A stretch of DNA of 6,422 bases from Thiotrichaceae bacterium (lineage in GTDB: Bacteria; Pseudomonadota; Gammaproteobacteria; Thiotrichales; Thiotrichaceae): positions 1-6,422 of the forward strand of contig JALWYT010000142.1 in NCBI GenBank assembly GCA_026992705.1, read 5' to 3'. The notes under the pieces are model-generated. The model worked only from the letters and a program-made list of their open reading frames with translations, ran no database searches and was not told the DNA's origin. This document shows positions 1 to 6,379 of this stretch, one piece after another. How positions within the stretch are numbered: position 1 is the first letter of the stretch; each line of letters starts with the position of its first letter. Made by a program: the position numbers and the translations under genes.

Positions 1-2
1 CA

Positions 3-1727
3 GGACACACAGTACAAGGAGGAAGTACTTTAACACAACAATTAGTTAAAAATTATTATTTGAATAATGAAAAAACTTGGGAAAGAAAGATAAAAGAAGC
101 CATTATGGCAATGCTGTTAGAATTTCACTACTCTAAAGATGAGATTTTAGAAACTTACCTTAATGAGATTTACCTTGGGCAAGATGGTAATCGTGCTATT
201 CATGGAGTCGGTTTGGCATCTCAGTTTTATTTTAATCGCCCGATTAAAGAGATTAAGGTACATGAAATTGCGATGCTAATCGGTTTAGCAAAAGGTGCCT
301 CTTACTATAATCCACGACGTAATCCCAAAGAAGCACTTAATCGAAGAAATTTAGTGCTTGATAAAATGGTAGAAGGCGGTGCAATAACTCAAGCACAAGC
401 TGATAAAGCAAAACAAGAGCCGTTAGGCGTGTTACAAGCTAAACCATCGAGCGTAACACCTTTCCCTGCTTATTTAGAATTAGTGCGTAAACAATTAAAG
501 CGTGATTACCGTGAGGAAGATTTACGTAGTGAGGGAATGCTAATTTTTACCTCAATGGATCCAATTATTCAGTTAATTGCAGAAGGTATTGTGCGTCGTC
601 GTGTGAGAAAGTTAGAAAAATCACAAAGAATCCGTCGAGGGCGATTAAATGGAGCAATGGTAGTTAGTACCATTCAAGGTGGTGAAATTCTTGCGGTTGT
701 TGGTGGTCGAGATGCACGTTATGCAGGGTATAATCGAGCGGTAGATGCTAAACGTCAAATTGGTTCGGTGGTAAAGCCTGCTGTTTATCTTGCTGCTCTT
801 GAGCATAAACGTCGTTTTACTTTAGCTACACGTTTAAGTGATGCTAAGGTAACAGTTAGGTTAGGTAGAAAAAAATATTGGCGACCGCGTAATTATGATC
901 ATCGTAATCGTGGTACAGTTTTATTATATGAAGCACTACTTTTATCACGCAATACACCTACCGTAAGAGTTGGTGTTAAACTAGGCATCGACAAAGTGGT
1001 TGAAAAACTTCATGCACTAGGGCTTAAATCAAAAATTCCTGAATTTCCATCCATTGTGCTAGGAGCTCTTGAATTATCACCATTAGAGGTACAACAAATT
1101 TATCAAACAATTGCAGCAGGCGGACAATATTCACCGCTAAAAACCATTCGCAGTGTTATGAACTCACAGGGCGAAATTGTTAATCGTTATCCAATAACGG
1201 TTAAGCAAGTTGCATCACCTGCAGCTGCCTATTTAGTCGGGCATGTTATGCACGAAATTACTCTTAAAGGTACAGCTAAGGCATTACGTAGAATGTTACC
1301 TGCATATAAAAAAGTTGCAGGAAAAACAGGTACAACAAATAATAAACGCGATAGCTGGTTTGCAGGTTTCTCGGGTGAACATGTTGTTACTGTTTGGGTC
1401 GGTCGAGATGATAATAAACCAACAAATTTAACAGGAGGAGATGGTGCATTAAAAGTCTGGGGTGATTTTATGCGAGTATTACCAACAAAGCCTTATCGTC
1501 CAAGGCGACCAAGTAATGTACGTTGGGCAAAAATAGATAAAGAAAGTGGGTTAAGGTACAATCCTGCTTGTGGTAGTTTGATCACTTTACCTTTTATTAA
1601 AGGTTCTGTACCAAGAAAAACACGTTATTGTGCTCCTCCCCCAGTGACTCCGGAGGAAGTACCAGTGGATACCAGTGAAACACCTCAAACTCAACAAAGT
1701 ACTTGGATTGATCAATTAGTAAGATAA
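3..1727 (+). CDS. mrcB: Penicillin-binding protein 1b, bifunctional transglycosylase/transpeptidase (5' partial)
   Basis: This class A PBP polymerises lipid II into glycan strands and cross-links the stem peptides, anchored in the inner membrane and facing the periplasm. The frame is open from the window edge, so the gene is cut by the window, not broken; a TTG at 60 lies inside the glycosyltransferase domain and is not a start. Numbering from the first full codon (base 3), 574 residues are present. GT51 motifs are GGSTLTQQLVKN (6-17), RKIKE with the second catalytic Glu (E32), and the ILETYLNEIYLG region (48-59). The transpeptidase domain follows: SVVK with nucleophile S255 and K258, SRN (315-317), KTGTTNN from K441. 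A tail with two cysteines (C523, C543) matches the E. coli PBP1b C-terminus by position, and a Pro/Thr-rich end follows. By comparison with E. coli PBP1b, roughly 260 residues are missing: cytoplasmic tail, membrane anchor, UB2H domain and the first catalytic Glu. PBP1b is preferred over PBP1a because of the C-terminal layout and the downstream LpoP-like gene. Confidence 0.95.
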   Translation, partial: GHTVQGGSTLTQQLVKNYYLNNEKTWERKIKEAIMAMLLEFHYSKDEILETYLNEIYLGQDGNRAIHGVGLASQFYFNRPIKEIKVHEIAMLIGLAKGASYYNPRRNPKEALNRRNLVLDKMVEGGAITQAQADKAKQEPLGVLQAKPSSVTPFPAYLELVRKQLKRDYREEDLRSEGMLIFTSMDPIIQLIAEGIVRRRVRKLEKSQRIRRGRLNGAMVVSTIQGGEILAVVGGRDARYAGYNRAVDAKRQIGSVVKPAVYLAALEHKRRFTLATRLSDAKVTVRLGRKKYWRPRNYDHRNRGTVLLYEALLLSRNTPTVRVGVKLGIDKVVEKLHALGLKSKIPEFPSIVLGALELSPLEVQQIYQTIAAGGQYSPLKTIRSVMNSQGEIVNRYPITVKQVASPAAAYLVGHVMHEITLKGTAKALRRMLPAYKKVAGKTGTTNNKRDSWFAGFSGEHVVTVWVGRDDNKPTNLTGGDGALKVWGDFMRVLPTKPYRPRRPSNVRWAKIDKESGLRYNPACGSLITLPFIKGSVPRKTRYCAPPPVTPEEVPVDTSETPQTQQSTWIDQLVR

Positions 1728-1756
1728 AAGGCTGTTAAAAGCTATAATTATTCAAT

Positions 1757-1785
1757 TAAGCTATTACCACCATGATACATATACT
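1757..1785 (+). promoter_or_regulatory. Weak candidate sigma70 promoter for the lipoprotein-yoaA-tsaB run
   Basis: TTAAGC (1757-1762) and TATACT (1780-1785) are separated by 17 bases and sit about 65 bases before the lipoprotein start. The -10 matches five of six consensus positions, the -35 only three. A perfect TATAAT also occurs at 1743-1748 but has no -35 at usable spacing. The gap is AT-rich, so chance matches are expected. The call rests mainly on there being a 121-base gap after mrcB; read-through from mrcB is equally possible because no terminator is visible there. Confidence 0.25.
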
Positions 1786-1848
1786 TTACCTAACTAGGTA
1801 TTACTCCCTACAGAATATAAAGTAATAAATATTTTTTAGAGAATAAAA

Positions 1849-2475
1849 ATGAAAATTAAGCAGAGTATTTTTTTTAGCATAATTGTTATTATAATAACAG
1901 CATGTTCTGTTCCTGAAATAAAGCCGGCTATTCCTGTTACTCGTCCAATTGAAATACCGCCTCCAAAGGTCAAAAAGCCATATTCGGCAAAGGTTGATCG
2001 TTATTCTGACAATGTTGCCCTGCGAGCTGAGGAAGTTGATAAAGGCTCAACGGTATTAGATCAGGAAGCCGCAGAACGTAAAATTGATGAAGAAAGTGAT
2101 CGCCTTGACCCGTATTCATCCAAAAAATCAAATGAGGCTGGTGAGAGTGAAACCTCAACGGCAGTTATGACACTTATGCTACGAGCAAAAGTCGATATGC
2201 TTGCAGGTCGTAATGATGCTGCGATTGACAAACTAGAGCGAGCCTTGCGAATTCAGCCTAATAACCCTGAATTGTGGAATAAACTCGCTGAAGCCCATTA
2301 CCATGCAGAAGACTATGCCCAAGCGGTTTCTATGGCGAAAAAATCCATTGATTTAACACCGCGAAGCCATCGGGATTTATTAAAATCTAATTGGAAAATA
2401 GTTGCCAAAGCCAGCAAAGAACTCGGCGATATGGAAAGCATGAAAGCTGCCATGCGAGCTGGTAGTTCGATATAG
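1849..2475 (+). CDS. TPR-containing outer-membrane lipoprotein, LpoP-like (putative PBP1b activator)
   Basis: A 208-residue protein with a lipoprotein signal: basic MKIK, a hydrophobic run, then the lipobox ITAC with C19 as the lipidated residue. Ser at +2 predicts sorting to the outer membrane. A proline-rich, probably extended linker follows (about 22-47), then a charged segment (48-103). Two clear TPR units follow at about 106-139 (core ending ALRIQPNN) and 140-173 (ELWNKLAEAHY, ending SIDLTP), with a third helical pair to about 204. The start ATG has a purine-rich TAGAGAA (1837-1843) at suitable distance. In Pseudomonas, LpoP is a TPR lipoprotein encoded next to mrcB that stimulates PBP1b; position, lipobox and TPR fold all agree here. 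The function is inferred from architecture and neighbourhood, since TPRs are generic. It is not the LpoB type of enterics, which lacks TPRs. It lies 11 bases before yoaA and is probably co-transcribed with it. Confidence 0.85.
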   Translation: MKIKQSIFFSIIVIIITACSVPEIKPAIPVTRPIEIPPPKVKKPYSAKVDRYSDNVALRAEEVDKGSTVLDQEAAERKIDEESDRLDPYSSKKSNEAGESETSTAVMTLMLRAKVDMLAGRNDAAIDKLERALRIQPNNPELWNKLAEAHYHAEDYAQAVSMAKKSIDLTPRSHRDLLKSNWKIVAKASKELGDMESMKAAMRAGSSI

Positions 2476-2486
2476 AGTCATGATGT

Positions 2487-4430
2487 ATGGGGGGTGAAAA
2501 TAAAACAGCTGCAGAATTGCTAGGAGAACAGGGGGTATTAGCGAAAAGCATTTCAGGCTATCAAGTTCGACCACAGCAGCAAGCAATGGCAGAAGCCGTT
2601 GAAACGGCTATGCAGCGTTATGGAAAAGTTGTTATTGAAGCGGGTACGGGCGTGGGCAAAACCTTCGCCTACCTCGTGCCTGCACTAAGCTCAGGCGGGC
2701 GAGTGATTATTTCTACAGGCAGTAAAACACTGCAAGATCAGCTATTCCAAAAAGACATTCCCATTGTTAAAAAAGCCCTTAAAACCAGCACAAGAGTCGC
2801 CTTATTAAAAGGGCGAGCGAATTATCTTTGTATTCACCGTTTAAAATTAACACTAAGCGATGGCACTTTTAATGACCGCCGCACGGTGTCGCATCTACAC
2901 CGTGTTGATGATTGGTCGGCAATGACCGATAGCGGTGATATTGCTGAAATAAGCAATGTTCCACATGATTCTGATGTTTGGCAACGTGTAACCTCAACCG
3001 CCGATAATTGCCTTGGCTCGGATTGCGATTATTATGAAGAATGCTATGTCGTTAATGCTCGCCGTGATGCTCAGGCGGCAGACGTGGTTGTTGTTAATCA
3101 TCATTTGTTTTTTGCCGATTTAGCCCTTAAAGATGAAGGTTTTGGCGAGTTACTACCCAGTGCAAATGCGGTTATTCTTGACGAAGCTCATCAAATTCCA
3201 GAAATTGCCTCCACCTTTTTTAGTGAAATTATTAGCAGCCGCCAACTGCAAGAATGGGTGCGTGATACCTTAGCAGAAAGTTTAATTGATGCCAAAGATA
3301 TGCCAGCCGTGCGTGATGAATTACGAGCGATGGATACGGCAATTTTAGACCTGCGTTTAGCAATGGATAAGCCCAAACAGCGAGCACCTTGGTATCAAAT
3401 AAAGTCCAAGCCACCGGTTAAAAAAGCCATGCAAGATTTGCAGCAAATTATGGATGATTTATTAATCACCATGCAAGAATTGGCAAAGCGGGGCAAAGGC
3501 TTAAAAACCTGTTATGAACGATTACAAGAACAAAGCCAGCGTCTTAAACGCCTAGAACAGCCGCGTGACAACACCGTGCAATGGTATGAGACGTTTACTC
3601 GCTCATTCTCGCTAATAACAACTCCGCTGGATATTGCCAAGCCACTAGGTCGGCAAATGGAGAGCTTTAACTGTGCTTGGATTTTTACTTCAGCAACCCT
3701 AGCCGTTGGGCAATCTTTTGAGCATTACACGCAACGAATTGGCGTTTCAGAATCCGAAGAAGTCTTATTAGATAGCCCCTTCGATTATTGGCATAACGCA
3801 TTATTATATTCCCCCTGCAATATCCCTGAGCCACAGCATGTCAACTTTATACCTGCCGTCGTCGAGGCTTCAATTCCCGTCATCAATGCCTGTGGCGGCA
3901 GGACGTTTATGCTATTTACTTCCTATAAGGCCCTGCATGAAGCGGCTGAGCTATTAGAAGATAAAATTGATTACCCCATGCTGGTACAAGGCGAATCGCC
4001 TCAGCAAGATATGATTGAGCGTTTTAGAGAGCTAGGTAATGCCGTATTATTAGGCACATCGAGCTTCTGGGAAGGTGTGGATGTACGCGGTGAGGCTTTA
4101 AGTTGTGTTATTATTGATAAATTCCCTTTTGCCTCTCCGAGCGATCCTGTATTAGAAGCACGCATACAGTCCATTCGCGATGCACAAGGTAATCCATTTT
4201 TTGAATACCAATTACCGCAAGCTGTTATCGCCATGAAGCAAGGGGTAGGACGCTTAATTCGAGATGCCAATGACAAAGGCGTATTAATGATTTGCGACCC
4301 GCGTTTGGTGACTCGTCAGTACGGCAGGACTTTTTTAGAAAGTTTGCCTAGAATGCCAAGGACTCGGAAACTAGAAGTCGTTGAGCGATTTTTTTCAATA
4401 CACAAAGCTAAGAAGACCCGCAAAGAATGA
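2487..4430 (+). CDS. yoaA: ATP-dependent DNA helicase YoaA (XPD/DinG-like, 4Fe-4S)
   Basis: A superfamily 2 helicase of the XPD/DinG group, cytoplasmic, 647 residues (E. coli YoaA about 636). Visible motifs are Walker A EAGTGVGKT (51-59), the segment STGSKTLQDQL (76-86), the DEAH box (232-235), TSAT (401-404), SSFWEGVDVRG (525-535) and QGVGRLIR (585-592). Four cysteines, C115, C175, C180 and C186, are placed as the 4Fe-4S ligands of this family. E. coli YoaA works with the HolC (chi) clamp-loader subunit in repair of stalled or blocked 3' ends and affects AZT tolerance. YoaA is preferred over DinG because of the overall sequence and the yoaA-tsaB adjacency. The start at 2487 is the only ATG before the Q-motif region (YQVRPQQQ, 25-32). 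Its ribosome site is weak (AGAG at 2474-2477). An out-of-frame ATGATG at 2480 opens only a five-codon reading frame, and a run of six G follows the start codon. Confidence 0.95.
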   Translation: MGGENKTAAELLGEQGVLAKSISGYQVRPQQQAMAEAVETAMQRYGKVVIEAGTGVGKTFAYLVPALSSGGRVIISTGSKTLQDQLFQKDIPIVKKALKTSTRVALLKGRANYLCIHRLKLTLSDGTFNDRRTVSHLHRVDDWSAMTDSGDIAEISNVPHDSDVWQRVTSTADNCLGSDCDYYEECYVVNARRDAQAADVVVVNHHLFFADLALKDEGFGELLPSANAVILDEAHQIPEIASTFFSEIISSRQLQEWVRDTLAESLIDAKDMPAVRDELRAMDTAILDLRLAMDKPKQRAPWYQIKSKPPVKKAMQDLQQIMDDLLITMQELAKRGKGLKTCYERLQEQSQRLKRLEQPRDNTVQWYETFTRSFSLITTPLDIAKPLGRQMESFNCAWIFTSATLAVGQSFEHYTQRIGVSESEEVLLDSPFDYWHNALLYSPCNIPEPQHVNFIPAVVEASIPVINACGGRTFMLFTSYKALHEAAELLEDKIDYPMLVQGESPQQDMIERFRELGNAVLLGTSSFWEGVDVRGEALSCVIIDKFPFASPSDPVLEARIQSIRDAQGNPFFEYQLPQAVIAMKQGVGRLIRDANDKGVLMICDPRLVTRQYGRTFLESLPRMPRTRKLEVVERFFSIHKAKKTRKE

Positions 4431-5116
4431 AGATACTTGCCGTCGAAACATCAACAGATGCTTGTTCAGCCGCATTGCTTATTGATGAGCAAGTCAAGCA
4501 AGCATTTGCAATAGCTCCTCGCAAACATACCCAGCTAATCTTAAATCAAATAGACAGCGTACTAGCCAAGGCGGATATAAAAATAAACGATATTGACGCA
4601 ATCGCTTTTGCTCGTGGTCCTGGTGCATTTACGGGTTTGCGTATTGCCGCAGGCTTGACTCAAGGCATTGCCTTAGCCTGTGATATACCCGCTATTGCTG
4701 TTTCAACGCTAGCGACAATGGCTCAGCAAAGCTTTCAGCGGTTTCAAACCGAAAAAATGTATGTTGCCTTAGATGCAAGAATGAACCAAGTTTACTGGGG
4801 GGAGTATCATATAAATAAGGGTTTTGCTGAATTACAAGCCGAAGAACTTGTCATATCCCCAAAGGATTTAGCAAAACGCAATGAAGCCGATAGCGTCGGC
4901 ATAGGCTCTGGCTGGCAAGCCTATCAAGCGGCTTTGCAAGAGCGAGTACAAGCTAAAACTACACCTGATTTGCAAACAATACACCCTGCTGCAAAACAAG
5001 TCGCTCAATTAGCCGTAGAACAATATAAGCTGGGCAATATATTATCAGCAGAACAAATTCGGCCAGTCTATCTGAGAAATAAGGTAGCTCAGACATTACA
5101 GGAACGAGGCTTGTAG
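4427..5116 (+). CDS. tsaB: tRNA threonylcarbamoyladenosine biosynthesis protein TsaB
   Basis: TsaB is the non-catalytic partner of TsaD. With TsaE and TsaC it builds t6A at position 37 of ANN-decoding tRNAs in the cytoplasm. The protein has 229 residues, against 231 in E. coli. It has the ASKHA-type N-terminus MKILAVETSTDACS (1-14), the signature RGPGAFTGLR (63-72), LDARMNQVYW (115-124), the GIGSGWQAY segment (158-166) and PVYLRN near the C-terminus (213-218). The start ATG overlaps the yoaA stop as ATGA, with only a poor purine stretch (AAAGA) before it, so translation is probably coupled to yoaA. The same yoaA-tsaB neighbourhood is known from E. coli, which supports both assignments. No hairpin plus T-run terminator is evident after its TAG. 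Confidence 0.96.
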   Translation: MKILAVETSTDACSAALLIDEQVKQAFAIAPRKHTQLILNQIDSVLAKADIKINDIDAIAFARGPGAFTGLRIAAGLTQGIALACDIPAIAVSTLATMAQQSFQRFQTEKMYVALDARMNQVYWGEYHINKGFAELQAEELVISPKDLAKRNEADSVGIGSGWQAYQAALQERVQAKTTPDLQTIHPAAKQVAQLAVEQYKLGNILSAEQIRPVYLRNKVAQTLQERGL

Positions 5117-5139
5117 ATTTTTAGAAAAAATGAGCTAGT

Positions 5140-5167
5140 TTTACAATATATAACGTATATATTTACT
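5140..5167 (+). promoter_or_regulatory. Candidate promoter upstream of the DUF4956 gene
   Basis: TTTACA (5140-5145, five of six to the -35 consensus) lies 16 bases before TTTACT (5162-5167, four of six to the -10), about 83 bases ahead of the start codon. The spacer is an AT-rich inverted repeat (5145-5163), which would put a symmetrical site between the two boxes. A separate promoter is likely because the gap to tsaB is 134 bases and the downstream gene looks unrelated to tsaB. The exact elements are a guess in such AT-rich DNA. Confidence 0.3.
5145..5163. repeat. Short perfect inverted repeat, 8-base arms with 3-base centre
   Basis: AATATATA (5145-5152) and TATATATT (5156-5163) are perfect reverse complements around ACG. 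It lies in the intergenic gap between tsaB and the DUF4956 gene and overlaps the candidate promoter spacer. It could be a binding site for a dimeric regulator, or an accident of alternating AT sequence. It is not a terminator, since it has no GC stem and no T-run. Confidence 0.5.
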
Positions 5168-5250
5168 AATAAGTATTGTTAGAGCTTTTGGTCTAGCAAA
5201 AATAAGTAGGTAATAAGAATTAAAATAAGTTCGATTGGGATTTTTACAAG

Positions 5251-5946
5251 ATGGATATTTTTGCAACAGAAGAAGTCATCAAAACCTTCTCTAACCCTGT
5301 ACAAGTTATCTATATATTGGGTATGGCAGCCTTCTTTGGTTGGATGATTGCATGGACATATAATAAAACTAAAAGTTTCTCAAAAAACCGCTATGAGTTA
5401 GAAACAACAATTATTACTATGACTGTTATTACTGCTTTAATTATAATGATTATTGGGGATAGTGTTGCTCGTGCTATCGGGATTTTCGGGGCATTTTCCA
5501 TTATCCGCTTCCGTACTCCAATGAAAAACCCACGCGACACTGCCTTTGTATTTTTTGCATTATCAGCAGGATTATCAGCAGGAGTAGGAGCAATAGTGAT
5601 AGGAACTATAGGTGTTCTTTTTATTTGTTTGTTAGCTCTTTTTCTTGATTACAGTAATGTTTTTGGTCTTAGGAAACAAGATTATATTCTAACATTCCGA
5701 GTTGCAACGAAACACTATGCTGATGCAAAGTTCAAAGAAGTCATTGATCGCTATGTCCATCCCGATATGCAACTTAATATCTCTCCAACAAATGATGGTA
5801 AACTTGTTGCCTTTACTTTTAGTATTGCAATGAATAAAAAACGGATATTAAATAATTTTATAAAAGAACTTACTGAACTAGAGGGTGTTTCAAAAATTAA
5901 TGTTATTAATCCAGAGCATAAGATACTAAATTCTAGTTCAAGCTAA
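5251..5946 (+). CDS. DUF4956 family multi-pass membrane protein, function unknown
   Basis: A 231-residue inner-membrane protein. Hydrophobic segments are at about 18-36, 52-69, 97-115 and 115-133, with a weaker one at 72-85. The conserved signature GAFSIIRFRTPMKNPRDTA (80-98) lies between them; its basic FRTPMKNPRD stretch should be a loop at the membrane face. From about 140 to the end is a soluble domain whose alternating strand and helix pattern (YILTFRV, KFKEVIDRYV, KLVAFTFSIAM, ILNNFIKELTEL, VSKINVIN) suggests an ACT or ferredoxin-like fold, as in membrane proteins with small regulatory tails. I recognise it as DUF4956. Relatives are often found beside VTC-domain (polyphosphate polymerase-like) and CotH genes, neither of which is in this window. 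The biochemical role is not known and I assign none. The start has GGGA (5237-5240) 10 bases upstream. Base use is AT-rich (GGA, ATA, TTA codons) compared with yoaA. Its 3' end overlaps the opposing gene by 14 bases. Confidence 0.85.
   Translation: MDIFATEEVIKTFSNPVQVIYILGMAAFFGWMIAWTYNKTKSFSKNRYELETTIITMTVITALIIMIIGDSVARAIGIFGAFSIIRFRTPMKNPRDTAFVFFALSAGLSAGVGAIVIGTIGVLFICLLALFLDYSNVFGLRKQDYILTFRVATKHYADAKFKEVIDRYVHPDMQLNISPTNDGKLVAFTFSIAMNKKRILNNFIKELTELEGVSKINVINPEHKILNSSSS
5559..5582 (+). repeat. Perfect tandem duplication of a 12-base unit inside the DUF4956 gene
   Basis: The unit ATTATCAGCAGG occurs twice back to back, in phase with the reading frame, and encodes consecutive LSAG LSAG (residues 104-111) at the start of a transmembrane segment. 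The identical third positions suggest a recent duplication rather than selection on protein sequence alone. Confidence 0.85.
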
Positions 5947-6379
5947 AATTAAGATACATATGCTGTAACTCTTCATTACTAAAACAATCCTCAATCATTG
6001 GAAACAACTCACGCTCTTCCTTACGAGTATGGGATTTCAACAATATTGCAAAGGCTTCTAGTTCATCGCTTAAATGATCATCTTCAGATAATTCACCAAT
6101 CCGCTTTGCCATAGCGAGTAAGGTTTTATGCTCAGCTAAATAAGGCTCAATAAGCTGATGATATTGCGGGTAATTGTCAGCAATAATTTTAAAAAAACTG
6201 GCTTCCTCATGCTCAAAATGCGGTATTAATTCATCTTTGTAAAAGCGATAAACTTTCCCTTTTAAATCAAACAATAACGGCTGATCTTCTGTCTTGACCG
6301 CCCGAATAATTTGCTGAGCTAATGACAAAGTATGCTGATGTTCACGAGAAAATGTCTGTAATGCAGGATGTCTTTTCAT
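5933..6379 (-). CDS. Hemerythrin-like (HHE domain) protein
   Basis: A soluble 148-residue four-helix-bundle protein of the hemerythrin/HHE family, predicted to hold a di-iron centre. Likely ligands are H14 or H16 in SREHQH, H54 and E58 (HFEHE), H84 (AEHKTL), and H117 with E121 (HTRKE). The paired HxxxE motifs and spacing fit the family. No membrane segment or signal peptide is seen, so it should be cytoplasmic. Such proteins variously sense or store oxygen, bind NO, or take part in iron or stress handling; the sequence does not decide which. The start MKRHPALQ is a common N-terminus in this group as I recall it. The frame is open further upstream to the window edge but has no ATG, GTG or TTG there, and the ribosome site is weak. 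It converges on the DUF4956 gene, its TAG lying inside that gene's last codons. Confidence 0.88.
   Translation of the reverse strand: MKRHPALQTFSREHQHTLSLAQQIIRAVKTEDQPLLFDLKGKVYRFYKDELIPHFEHEEASFFKIIADNYPQYHQLIEPYLAEHKTLLAMAKRIGELSEDDHLSDELEAFAILLKSHTRKEERELFPMIEDCFSNEELQHMYLNFSLN

Noticed and set aside
60..62. TTG as the start of the first gene
   Set aside because: The frame stays open upstream to the window edge and encodes the conserved GT51 motif GGSTLTQQLVKN, so the gene begins before the window.
1740..1762. Imperfect hairpin (AGCTATAATT / AATTAAGCT) after mrcB as a terminator
   Set aside because: The stem is AT-rich with a bulge and is followed by ATTACCACC rather than a T-run, so it does not look like an intrinsic terminator.
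1970..2586. Minus-strand open frames across the lipoprotein gene and the yoaA start
   Set aside because: They are short, overlap well-supported genes and show no domain or plausible ribosome site.
4001..4276. Open frame of 91 codons on the minus strand
   Set aside because: It is wholly antisense to the conserved helicase C-terminal motifs of yoaA, with no recognisable family; a shadow frame.
2487..4430. Assignment as DinG rather than YoaA
   Set aside because: The sequence follows E. coli YoaA closely along its length, including NYLC, NCLGSDC and SSFWEGVDVRG, and tsaB is the neighbour as in E. coli.
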